This document shows, one piece after another, positions 1 through 7,172 of a stretch of DNA of 27,402 nt. Each line of letters opens with the position of its first letter. Position 1 is the first letter of the stretch. The position numbers and the translations under genes are program-made. The stretch comes from CAZRHH01 sp964599885. GTDB lineage: Bacteria; Chloroflexota; Dehalococcoidia; DSTF01; JACRBR01. The DNA lies in contig CAZRHH010000043.1 of the NCBI GenBank assembly GCA_964599885.1, positions 1-27,402 of the forward strand, given 5' to 3'. The notes below the pieces were generated by a model. That model was not told the origin of the DNA and made no database searches. It was given only the letters and a program-made list of their open reading frames with translations.

Positions 1-1106
1 AGCGCGTCGGCATCATCGGCACGGGCGCCACGGCCGTGCAGTGCGTCCCGCACGTCGGCACTGCGGCGAAGCAGCTCTACGTCTTCCAGCGCACGCCGTC
101 GTCGATCGATGTACGTGCGAACCGGCCGACGGATCCCGAGTGGGCGCAGAGCCTGCAGCCCGGCTGGCAGCAGGCGAGGATGGACAACTTCAACATTCTC
201 GTCTCGGGTGGGTTCCAGGATACCGATCTGGTGAGCGATGGCTGGACCGACATCATCCGCAAACTCCTGGTTCGGATCCAGGCGGGCGATGCGCCCGACA
301 TCTCACCGGAAGGCATGGCGTCGACGATGGAACTCGCAGACTTCGAGAAGATGGAAGAGATCCGCCAGCGCGTTGAATCGATAGTGGGCGATCCGGAGAC
401 CGCAGAAGCGCTGAAGCCCTACTACCGCCAGTTCTGCAAGCGCCCGTGCTTCCACGACGAATACCTCGACACGTTCAACCGCCCCAACGTCAAACTCATC
501 GACACGAAAGGCCGCGGCGTCGAGCGCATCACCGAACACGGCGTCATCGTTGATGGCATTGAGTACGAACTGGACTGCCTGATCTACGCCACCGGCTTCG
601 AGGTTGGCACCGACTACACGCGCCGCTCCGGCTACGAGCTGTACGGGCGCGGCGGTGTCGCGCTCACGGAGAAATGGGCGAACGGTGTCGCGACGCTGCA
701 CGGCATGCATAGCCGCGGCTTTCCCAACTGTTTCATCATCAGCAACGCGCAGTCGGGATTCACCGTCAACTTCCCGCATATGCTCAACGAGCAGAGCAAG
801 CACCTCGCTTACATCATCAAGCACGCGATCGATCACGAGGTCCGCGCGGTCGAAGTCTCACAGGAGGCCGAGGACGCGTGGGTGGAGACAATCATCAGCC
901 TTGCGCGCAACGGCCAGGAGTTCCTGGAATCGTGTACGCCCGGCTACTACAACAACGAGGGTAAGCCGGGCGAGCAGGGCGGCCAGAACGGCACGTTCTT
1001 CGGACGCGCTCAAAACGGCCCCTACGGCGGCGGGCCGATCGCGTTCGTCAAGCTGCTCGAAGACTGGCGTGGCGAAGGCGCGCTGGCGGGGATAGAACTC
1101 CGGTAG
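1..1106 (+). CDS. Flavin-containing (Baeyer-Villiger-type) monooxygenase, C-terminal part
   Basis: The gene enters from the left edge and is open from base 3. The first visible residues, RVGIIGTGATAVQ, are the second Rossmann GxGxxA/G motif that binds NADPH in FAD/NADPH class B monooxygenases such as cyclohexanone- and phenylacetone-type enzymes. Next comes the usual LYVFQRTPSS segment, and later the YATGFE motif, which closes the FAD domain in this family. The N-terminal FAD-binding Rossmann fold and the FxGxxxHxxxW fingerprint lie outside the window. Such enzymes insert one oxygen atom from O2 into ketones or oxidise soft nucleophiles in the cytoplasm. The gene converges on the seven-gene minus-strand operon with only 23 bp between stops and no visible terminator. 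The family call is firm; substrate and exact subclass cannot be read from the sequence. Confidence 0.9.
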   Translation, partial: RVGIIGTGATAVQCVPHVGTAAKQLYVFQRTPSSIDVRANRPTDPEWAQSLQPGWQQARMDNFNILVSGGFQDTDLVSDGWTDIIRKLLVRIQAGDAPDISPEGMASTMELADFEKMEEIRQRVESIVGDPETAEALKPYYRQFCKRPCFHDEYLDTFNRPNVKLIDTKGRGVERITEHGVIVDGIEYELDCLIYATGFEVGTDYTRRSGYELYGRGGVALTEKWANGVATLHGMHSRGFPNCFIISNAQSGFTVNFPHMLNEQSKHLAYIIKHAIDHEVRAVEVSQEAEDAWVETIISLARNGQEFLESCTPGYYNNEGKPGEQGGQNGTFFGRAQNGPYGGGPIAFVKLLEDWRGEGALAGIELR

Positions 1107-1129
1107 CTGTGATGTGCCGCCGCAAACGT

Positions 1130-2026
1130 TCAGCGAGTCATCTGAATGAACTGCTCGATCAGCGCGCACGCGGTCTCCGGCGCGTCTTCCTGAATGAAGT
1201 GTCCGACGCCCGGTAGCGTCACCACGGGTCCGTGCGGCCATGTCGATCGAAACGCGCCAACCGCAAACTCCGTTGGAATCGCGCGATCTTCCTCACCATG
1301 CACGTACATCGCCGGCTTCGCGGCCAGCGCCGGCAGGTTCGCGATGTGTTCCACCATCGTCGCCATCGTGTCGGGGGCGCCGATCGATGCCGGAAAGCGC
1401 AGCGCGCCGATGCAGTCTGCGACGGTGGGAAACGGCGCCGCATACGCGCGCACCCACGTTTCATCGACGTGCGCAGCCCGCTCGAAACCGATTCGCTTCA
1501 TCACCGACAGAACCGTCGATCCAAGGTTCGAAAGCACGGCCTTGCTCTCTTCCGTGTGTACCCATTTGAACCACGGATACTCGGCGATTTTAGGCGCACC
1601 TTCGGGTGCCCGCCCTGGTACGCCGGTGTTCATGTAGCACAGCCGCTTCACGCGCTCCGGATGGCGCAGCGCGAACACGGTCGCGATCGGCCCGCCCCAG
1701 TCTTGCGCGACGAACGTCACGTCCGTCAGTCTTAGGTGGTCAAGCAGGCGCTCCAGATTGTCCACGTGATCGCGGATCGAGTACTCGCGGTCCCGCGGTG
1801 TTTCGCTCTTGCCGAACCCCATGTGATCGGGGACGATCACGCGCCCGTACTTCCGTAACCGCGGAATGAAGTTCCGGTACAGGTAGCCCCACGTCGGCTC
1901 GCCGTGCAGCGCGACGATCGGATCGCCGGTTCCCTCGTCAACGTAGTGCATGCGAAATCCGTTGCCGTCGAAGAAGTGCGCCACGAACGGCCACGTGCCT
2001 TCGAATTGTTCGTCCGCAGCGATCAT
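1130..2026 (-). CDS. Alpha/beta hydrolase, haloalkane dehalogenase family
   Basis: A 298-aa alpha/beta-hydrolase, the usual haloalkane dehalogenase length. The oxyanion-hole segment HGEPTW (residues 41-46) and the nucleophile elbow AQDWGG put an aspartate (D109) rather than serine at the nucleophile position. It is followed by a Trp (W110) that could help bind halide. D247 (GEEDRA) and H276 (GVGHFIQE) complete a plausible Asp-His-Asp triad. In the known family this triad hydrolyses C-halogen bonds through a covalent ester. The cap domain (about 145-215) carries W152 and W155, candidates for the second halide-binding Trp. It is the last gene of the minus-strand operon, 18 bp after the DUF2855 gene. 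ATG at 2026 is preceded by a weak GGGACGG ribosome site. Epoxide hydrolases and fluoroacetate dehalogenases share the fold, so the substrate class is open. Confidence 0.85.
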   Translation of the reverse strand: MIAADEQFEGTWPFVAHFFDGNGFRMHYVDEGTGDPIVALHGEPTWGYLYRNFIPRLRKYGRVIVPDHMGFGKSETPRDREYSIRDHVDNLERLLDHLRLTDVTFVAQDWGGPIATVFALRHPERVKRLCYMNTGVPGRAPEGAPKIAEYPWFKWVHTEESKAVLSNLGSTVLSVMKRIGFERAAHVDETWVRAYAAPFPTVADCIGALRFPASIGAPDTMATMVEHIANLPALAAKPAMYVHGEEDRAIPTEFAVGAFRSTWPHGPVVTLPGVGHFIQEDAPETACALIEQFIQMTR

Positions 2027-2044
2027 GTTGCCGTCCCGTTCATG

Positions 2045-3145
2045 CTACTCGGCGGATAATGACAGAATGTGTCCGGCCGTCGGCGAGCTTCGGCCGTCAA
2101 GCACTTCTGCGTACGCCTGATCCACCGCATCGACTCCGCTCCCCCTCGTAACCTGCAGCGAAGGTTCGATGAACGTCGCGAAGTTCGAAAAGCCTTCGCC
2201 CAACCGCTTCGTCAGCTCTTCCGCGCCCCACTCCTGCGCGCGCTTCTTGATCTGCGACGGCGCGAAGAAGAACTGCGGCGCCGGTCCCGGCAGGTCAGCC
2301 GGTCGCGGTCCAGCGTCGCGATGCGTCCCGCCGACGAGGGATGAGTAGCGCAGCGCATCGCCGAAATGCGTGTGGATCGCAGCCACGAGATCACCACTAC
2401 CCGCCAGATCAACGACGACGCTCGGGCGGCTCGCATCGAGCGTCGCGATGTCGTCATACGTCAGCACCTCGTCGTAGCATCCGAGCCGGCGCACTGCGTC
2501 AAGGTTTCGGGCGGATGTCAGTCCTACCGACGGCGTGCCGCGCAGCCGCAGGCAGTACCCCAGCGCGATCGCCGTCTTGCTCGATGCGCTCGTGACGACG
2601 ACAGAACGCGCGCCGAACAGATCGTTGTCGTGAAGGAAGTCCTCGACGAGGAATGATGTCACGAACAGGCCGCGCAAGAGCGCAACCAGATCTTCACGCG
2701 TCGGATCGTATCGAGGATCGCGGCGCACGTCCTCGAATTGCCGGTACGTCGCCGCGTGTGGTTCGCGATGCGCTCCGGCGTCCCACACGCTCGCGCCGCG
2801 CAGTTCGGCCGTGATCACGTGCTCGCCCGACATCGGGTAAAAGCCGAAATAGCGCCCGCCGGCCTCGATTGCAGGATGTGATGACTCGATGATATCGGCG
2901 TGGCCCATGGCCGGGATGCGTCGCCACGGCGGATCGATGTCCACCGGATAGAAGTCGAGATAGCCGAGAAAACTCCCGCTGGATGCGTACGAGATGTTGT
3001 TCGCCGTGAGCGCGAATCGATCCACCCGAAAGCGCACCTCGCCGGGCTTCAGTTGCTTCCGCCCGACAGCTATCCCGCGGCGCTGGTGAAGATCGTCTGG
3101 ATTGATCTGGAAATCCAGGAACGAGTCTCGCGCATCGTTCGTCAT
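2045..3145 (-). CDS. DUF2855 family protein (MDR-like oxidoreductase relative)
   Basis: A 366-aa protein with the hallmarks of DUF2855: an N-terminal segment with ALTANNISYAS, then GYLDFYPV, RIPAMGHADIIESS and RYFGFYPMS. This order resembles the catalytic domain of medium-chain dehydrogenases but lacks zinc ligands. The middle (about 185-215) has VVVTSASSKTAIALGY, which fits the nucleotide-binding Rossmann region. The family has no established reaction; a reductase-like role on a carbonyl or enoyl substrate is inference from the fold. The ATG overlaps the stop of the upstream gene by 4 bp (ATGA), so the two are probably translationally coupled. It sits in an operon with two dehalogenase-type hydrolases, which suggests it handles a downstream intermediate. 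Confidence in the family is good and in the role low. Confidence 0.8.
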   Translation of the reverse strand: MTNDARDSFLDFQINPDDLHQRRGIAVGRKQLKPGEVRFRVDRFALTANNISYASSGSFLGYLDFYPVDIDPPWRRIPAMGHADIIESSHPAIEAGGRYFGFYPMSGEHVITAELRGASVWDAGAHREPHAATYRQFEDVRRDPRYDPTREDLVALLRGLFVTSFLVEDFLHDNDLFGARSVVVTSASSKTAIALGYCLRLRGTPSVGLTSARNLDAVRRLGCYDEVLTYDDIATLDASRPSVVVDLAGSGDLVAAIHTHFGDALRYSSLVGGTHRDAGPRPADLPGPAPQFFFAPSQIKKRAQEWGAEELTKRLGEGFSNFATFIEPSLQVTRGSGVDAVDQAYAEVLDGRSSPTAGHILSLSAE

Positions 3146-3849
3146 GCCCTCTTCCTCGCCTCCGCCGCTTCGCGCACGGAGCGCGCCAGCCGATCGATAC
3201 CCGGGCGCAACAGCATGACGTACGTGCTCGGATCATCGTCTCTCGAAGCCGTACCTTCGTGTTCGCGTTCGAGCCAGCGAAACGACGCGCGACGGAAGAC
3301 CCGCTCGTCTCCGACAATGACGCCTTCGACGTCGAAGGTGCCCGCTCCCGGTGTTGAACTCTTGCTTCCACCGGCGGCGACCGTCAGCTCGACGAACGGG
3401 TGGCGCTCCGTTACACCGGTAAACGACGCCACCGGCAGGCACGACATCACGATCGTGAACTCCATGCCGGCGTCTTTGTGCATGTGCTTCTGCTTGAACT
3501 CTTCGCGCTGCTGCATTTCCAGAAAAAGCCGGCGGCTCGGATAGCGCACGATGCCAACGCGGTCCCACGCCGTGCCGTCGCCAACCATGATGCGGTCGAC
3601 CTCGGCGCCGAAGACGATCTGGGCGCCGATAGCCGCCAGGGATTCGCGGGGGGTGTACTCGTCGTCGGCTTCGCGGCCGCTGCGCGTTTCCGATCGCCCA
3701 TCGCTGTACTCCGCGATCGCGCGATACTTCATGAGATTGAGCGCCCAGAACGGACCGTCGTCGTGCGCATCGAGCTGTAACCAGCGGGCGATCATCTCTT
3801 TATTGATCCGCCCGTAGCGAATGGTGTTGCCGTTTCTGTCTACTGTCAT
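3142..3849 (-). CDS. DUF1330-like dimeric alpha/beta-barrel protein
   Basis: A 235-aa protein. The ATG at 3849 is chosen because a perfect AGGAGGTG site lies just before it; a longer open frame upstream has no such site and would run into the preceding gene. It contains two stretches typical of DUF1330/EthD-like ferredoxin folds: FWALNLMKYR near residue 35, and WDRVGIVRYPSRRLF followed by HMHKDAGM around 95-125. Such proteins often act in degradation pathways as small decarboxylase-, isomerase- or monooxygenase-like units, but no function is established here. The C-terminal 90 residues are less recognisable and may be a second degenerate copy of the fold. Its stop overlaps the start of the DUF2855 gene, and the upstream dehalogenase gene ends 28 bp before it. 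It is therefore central in the operon. Confidence 0.75.
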   Translation of the reverse strand: MTVDRNGNTIRYGRINKEMIARWLQLDAHDDGPFWALNLMKYRAIAEYSDGRSETRSGREADDEYTPRESLAAIGAQIVFGAEVDRIMVGDGTAWDRVGIVRYPSRRLFLEMQQREEFKQKHMHKDAGMEFTIVMSCLPVASFTGVTERHPFVELTVAAGGSKSSTPGAGTFDVEGVIVGDERVFRRASFRWLEREHEGTASRDDDPSTYVMLLRPGIDRLARSVREAAEARKRA

Positions 3850-3877
3850 CCCACCTCCTGGCGCCGGCGCGGGTGTC

Positions 3878-4786
3878 TCAACTGTTGCGGGCGATGAAGT
3901 CGACGATGATGCGTGCGAGTTCCTCGCCGACATCCTCCTGCAAGAAGTGGCCGCCCCCCGCGAGCATCACGTGAGGCTGGCCCTGGGCGCCGGGGATGCG
4001 TTTCTGCATTACGTGTTCGCCGCCCTTCGTCACGGGATCGGAATCGCTGAACGTCGTCAGGAACGGCTTCTCCCACTTCTGCAGCACTTCCCACGCGGCG
4101 CGGTTCGCCGGCGCGGCCGGATCGTCAGGCGTCGAGGGCACAAGCGTCGGGAAGATGCGCGCGCCTGCCTTGTAGCTGTCATCCGGAAACGGCGCATCGT
4201 ACGCTGCGACGACATCGTCCGGCAGCGTACTCACCGTCGCGCCCTGGATGAGCGGCCCGATGTTGAACTTCGGCGACGTCTGCGAGAACTTCTGCCAGCG
4301 CATGAACGCCTCGTTGGGCGGCCTGTCCCCCGTCGGCAGACCGCCGTTGCCGATGATGATGCGGGAGTAGCGCTCCTCGTTCTCGGCGGCGACGCGCAGG
4401 CCGAGCACTGCGCCCCAGTCCTGGCCGAAGTACGTCACGGCGCGTAAGTCCAACTGCAAGACGAACGACGTGAGCCAGTCGATGTGCCGCTGGAATGTGT
4501 AGTCCGATTGTTCCGAGGGCTTGTCTGAGCGCCCGAACCCGACGAGGTCCGGCGCGATGACGCGGTGCCCTGCCGCGACGATGCCGGGGATCATCTTCCG
4601 GTACAGGTACGACCACGAAGGCTCGCCGTGCAGCAGCAGCACAATCTTGCCATCGCGCGGTCCCTCGTCGAGATAGTGCATGCGAAGCGAACCGCCGTCA
4701 CCGTCCGGCACATCGATGTAGTGCGGTGCGAAGGGATAGCCGGGCAGGTTCGCGAATCGTTCGTCGGGTGTTCGTAACGCCTTCAT
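3878..4786 (-). CDS. Haloalkane dehalogenase, DhlA-like (HLD-I type)
   Basis: A 302-aa protein that matches the layout of Xanthobacter DhlA closely from memory: HGEPSWSYLYRKMIP (residues 53-67), RVIAPDLVGFGRSDKP (75-90), nucleophile elbow GQDWGA with D123 and W124, a cap-domain Trp at 164 (FMRWQKF), acid D250 and histidine H280 (GGGHFLQED). DhlA uses D124, W125, W175, D260 and H289, so positions are nearly collinear and both halide-binding Trp appear present. The expected reaction is hydrolysis of haloalkanes to alcohol and halide in the cytoplasm. Start ATG at 4786 follows an AGAGGCG site; a longer frame would overlap the upstream gene. The stop lies 28 bp before the DUF1330-like gene. Substrate is unknown. 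A broader role as a hydrolase of other esters or epoxides cannot be excluded. Confidence 0.85.
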   Translation of the reverse strand: MKALRTPDERFANLPGYPFAPHYIDVPDGDGGSLRMHYLDEGPRDGKIVLLLHGEPSWSYLYRKMIPGIVAAGHRVIAPDLVGFGRSDKPSEQSDYTFQRHIDWLTSFVLQLDLRAVTYFGQDWGAVLGLRVAAENEERYSRIIIGNGGLPTGDRPPNEAFMRWQKFSQTSPKFNIGPLIQGATVSTLPDDVVAAYDAPFPDDSYKAGARIFPTLVPSTPDDPAAPANRAAWEVLQKWEKPFLTTFSDSDPVTKGGEHVMQKRIPGAQGQPHVMLAGGGHFLQEDVGEELARIIVDFIARNS

Positions 4787-4802
4787 AGTGTCGCCTCTGT
4801 TT

Positions 4803-5637
4803 CTAGCGGGATTCGATGAGCGAGTACGTATTCGCGAGTTCATCCTGGATCACGGACGCTTCGATCGTCTTGCCTTCGACACGTAGCGTCGCATCGAGCG
4901 TCCGGGTGCGGTACGTCCAGCCTGCCGGCGGTACGATCCGTTCGCCGAGTTTCGCTAACTCCGCCTCCGACAGATCGGGGGCGCGCTGACGGCTGTACGA
5001 CTGCATGATGTAGGCGTTGCCGTCGGCATCGACCAACTCGTACACCTCCGAGCCGGCGGCGAATTCGAAGATCGCGCCGCGTGCGACCTTGCGGACCGTG
5101 TACGCCGCGAGATCCGGCGGGATCGGTCCGAGATCTACAGTAGCGGCGAGAAACATTTCGAGCGTGCCGAACGTCGTCTCCTGGCGCTCGCCCGTGGGCT
5201 TCTTCTCGATCGCGTCCATCAACCAGTAGCGCGGACCGTTGAGGATCGCGGCGATGACGCCACGTTCTGTCTTGATCGCGTCGGCGTCCAGCGCGCTCCA
5301 CGCATCGGGCGGTACAGTCGTTCAGGCCGTACGTGTTCCACACGTCAGCGTTCAGTCGCGCATCGACCACGCGCGCGAGCAAGACTTCGCAGTACCGCTC
5401 GCCACGGAGGCCTTCCACACGAGGCCAGTCGTCAGCGTTCGTCAGCGTCGCGATCGGTCGCGCGTTGACCGCCCTACCGCTCGATTCTGGATCAACCGAT
5501 GCGTCGCCGCGAGGGTTAGATTCGCTGGAACCGCACGCCACGCCCAGCAAGAGGCTTGAACCGGCGATGGCCATCGTCAGCCGCGACGCCGTCCGTGATC
5601 GTGCGGAACGCGGCTGGGACGTTTGTGGGGTGCTCAT
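4803..5637 (-). pseudogene. Exported lipoprotein gene interrupted by a +1 frameshift
   Basis: Two overlapping frames make one protein. The first starts at ATG 5637 (GAGAG site upstream) with a basic N-terminus, a hydrophobic stretch (SLLLGVAC) and a Cys suitable for lipidation, and runs to WNTYGLNDC at 5314. The second continues as PPDAWSALDAD... to a stop at 4803. Removing one base near 5313 joins them into about 277 residues, and the total length of 835 nt is one base over a multiple of three. The lipobox is imperfect (G-V-A-C). The second half has NGPRYWLMDAI, FGTLEMFLAATVDLG and VYELVDADGNAYIMQSYS, which look like a conserved soluble domain, but I do not recognise a named family. It lies between the metallo-hydrolase and the DhlA-like gene, in the same operon. 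It may be a true pseudogene, a programmed shift or a sequence error. Confidence 0.75.
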
Positions 5638-5662
5638 CGTGCTCTCGCGTCCGTGATCGGCC

Positions 5663-6565
5663 TCAGCCAGCACGCTTGACCACCGGTATGCGCTCGGTGT
5701 CGCGTGCCACGCGGATCGGCCCGCTGTACACATCGCTCATTCCGGCGCTGAACTCCGCCACTTGCGCCGCGTCGTTCGTGATCGACGGGATGACATGCGT
5801 GAGCACGACCTCTCCGACACCAGCATCGCGAGCAACCGCGGCCACCTCGTGCGTGGCAATGTGGTACGAAGGGACGTCGGACATCAGGCCCGACTCGCGC
5901 ACCATGCCGGCCGCGCTCAGCCCGGCGATCCGCTGCTTCATCATCGGCGCGTTCAAGGCTTCGCAGACCAGCATGTCGGCGCCGCGTGAGGCCGCGACAA
6001 GCGAGTCGCAAAATGCCGTATCGCCAGACAACACGACTGTTCGGCCGTCGTAGCTGAACCGGTAACCGAACGCCGGTACCGCCGGGAAGTGGTCGACTTC
6101 GAAGCTCTCGCAGCGTAGATCCTCAATACTGAGGAACTCGCGAGGCTCGGGCGTCGCGGGCACCTCCGTCACCTCCACGCGGATGCCGTCCGGATGGAGC
6201 TTGTCACCGTGATGCGCGAGACGAAAGCCAATGTCGCGCCGCAGCGCCATCAGAAACCCGTCGATCATCTCCTGCGTGCCATCGGGCCCGTACACGCGAA
6301 GCGGCGTCTTCGCGCCGCCGACCCAGCGCTGGAAGAGGAAGTCCGGCACATCCGTCATGTGATCCGTATGCATGTGGGTGAACAGTGCCGTATCGATCAG
6401 GTTTGGCCGCACACCCGATGGGGCCAGCCGCCGCGCAGCGCCCCAGCCGCAATCCACCAGCAAGTGCGTCTCGCCCGCGACGATGACGGTCCCCGCGCCG
6501 CAACGGTCGGCGCTCGGGAGGGGGCTGCCCGTGCCAAGAAAGACAACTTCGAATCGATCGTTCAT
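5663..6565 (-). CDS. MBL-fold metallohydrolase, RNase Z/ElaC-type
   Basis: A 300-aa metallo-beta-lactamase-fold protein. It begins with VVFLGTGSPLPS, typical of the RNase Z branch, and has the metal motif HMHTDH (H64, H66, D68, H69). Further ligands are likely in LSGDTAFCDS (D near 198) and the late LTHVIPS. Members of this branch include tRNase Z, but also phosphodiesterases and the metallo-beta-lactamase-type arylsulfatase of Pseudoalteromonas. The operon context, opposite a type I arylsulfatase, makes a small-molecule ester hydrolase more likely than tRNA processing. The ATG overlaps the stop of the upstream gene by 4 bp (ATGA), so translation is probably coupled. It is cytoplasmic, since no signal peptide is visible. 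The fold is certain and the substrate unknown. Confidence 0.85.
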   Translation of the reverse strand: MNDRFEVVFLGTGSPLPSADRCGAGTVIVAGETHLLVDCGWGAARRLAPSGVRPNLIDTALFTHMHTDHMTDVPDFLFQRWVGGAKTPLRVYGPDGTQEMIDGFLMALRRDIGFRLAHHGDKLHPDGIRVEVTEVPATPEPREFLSIEDLRCESFEVDHFPAVPAFGYRFSYDGRTVVLSGDTAFCDSLVAASRGADMLVCEALNAPMMKQRIAGLSAAGMVRESGLMSDVPSYHIATHEVAAVARDAGVGEVVLTHVIPSITNDAAQVAEFSAGMSDVYSGPIRVARDTERIPVVKRAG

Positions 6566-7041
6566 CCGTCACTCACCCTTCGCAGCCGTACCGTGAATAC
6601 GGCGTAATTCCATACCAGCTCATCATCGACGATCTCACGCGTTACGAGCGGCGGTCGCGCCGGATCGATCCCCGCCGGGTGCAGGTCGAGCCGCCCATCG
6701 TTGAACACGGCCGCAACCTGAATCCTCTGCGAGAGATTCGCTGCGGCGACGTCGTCCACGCCGTGTTCGAGCGTGCCGTCGGCGCGCATGTCGTGGATCA
6801 CCCGCCCACCCGTAATGACGACGCGATCGCCGCACTGCTCGATCCGCTCCACGTACCGCGCCAGCGGATGATCGGCGACCAGCGTACCCGCCTGCTCGAC
6901 CCGATACGCACGCCAGAGTCCCCGCAAATCCGGCGCGCCCGGCGCGAGCGGCTCGCTGCACGCCGAGAGGATGGGCGAGGGCATCTCGCCGTGCCAGCCG
7001 CCTTCTGGTGTATGGGCGACTCTGACCTCGTCTGCGAGCAC
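6562..7041 (-). CDS. Unrecognised 160-aa protein, first gene of the operon
   Basis: The start is taken as GTG at 7041 because AGGAGGA lies 6 bp upstream of it; an in-frame ATG further up would place the start inside the promoter and operator. The product has no signal peptide or membrane segment. Visible blocks are PDLRGLWRAY, RIEQCGDRVVITGGRVIHDM (split in two parts around residue 75-90), ADGTLEHGVDDV and VTREIVDDELVWNYAVF. The alternation of short hydrophobic strands suggests a small beta-barrel of lipocalin type that could bind a hydrophobic ligand; this is inference from strand pattern only. It overlaps the metallo-hydrolase gene by 4 bp and is the promoter-proximal member of the seven-gene operon. 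I do not recognise the family. Confidence 0.75.
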   Translation of the reverse strand: MLADEVRVAHTPEGGWHGEMPSPILSACSEPLAPGAPDLRGLWRAYRVEQAGTLVADHPLARYVERIEQCGDRVVITGGRVIHDMRADGTLEHGVDDVAAANLSQRIQVAAVFNDGRLDLHPAGIDPARPPLVTREIVDDELVWNYAVFTVRLRRVSDG

Positions 7042-7071
7042 GCTTGATCCTCCTCGTCCGCTCAGGGCGCA

Positions 7072-7101
7072 ACGATAACATCGTGACACTGCGAGTGTCA
7101 A
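7072..7101 (-). promoter_or_regulatory. Promoter of the seven-gene minus-strand operon
   Basis: On the minus strand a perfect -35 box TTGACA (7096-7101) is followed after 18 bp by TATCGT (7072-7077, 4 of 6 matches to TATAAT). Transcription would begin near 7065, leaving a leader of about 24 nt that includes the AGGAGGA site of the GTG start at 7041. The 17-bp palindrome at 7084-7100 covers most of the -35 box and the spacer, so a bound regulator would block RNA polymerase. Confidence 0.6.
7084..7100. promoter_or_regulatory. TetR-type operator palindrome, copy 1
   Basis: TGACACT-GCG-AGTGTCA is a perfect inverted repeat with 7-bp arms and a 3-bp centre. Read on the minus strand it matches the palindrome at 10161-10177 in 16 of 17 positions. 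The other copy lies next to the TetR-family gene, so this is probably the binding site of that regulator. It overlaps the minus-strand operon promoter and lies 7 bp upstream of the -35 box of the arylsulfatase promoter. Confidence 0.75.
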
Positions 7102-7107
7102 TAACGG

Positions 7108-7136
7108 TTGACATCAATCGCGCCAGCGGGTACAGA
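7108..7136 (+). promoter_or_regulatory. Promoter of the arylsulfatase gene
   Basis: A perfect TTGACA (7108-7113) is followed after 17 bp by TACAGA (7131-7136), a weak -10 box with 3 of 6 matches. Transcription would begin near 7143, giving a leader of about 30 nt with an AGAGGAA ribosome site before the ATG at 7173. The operator ends 7 bp upstream of the -35 box, the same spacing as at the tetR promoter. Confidence 0.5.
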
Positions 7137-7172
7137 TTCCACGCACGACACCCGCATCAAAGAGGAACCACC

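Noticed and set aside
303..836. Long minus-strand open frame inside the flavin monooxygenase
   Set aside because: It is antisense to a gene with clear NADPH and FAD motifs, and its composition reflects the GC-rich third codon positions of that gene.
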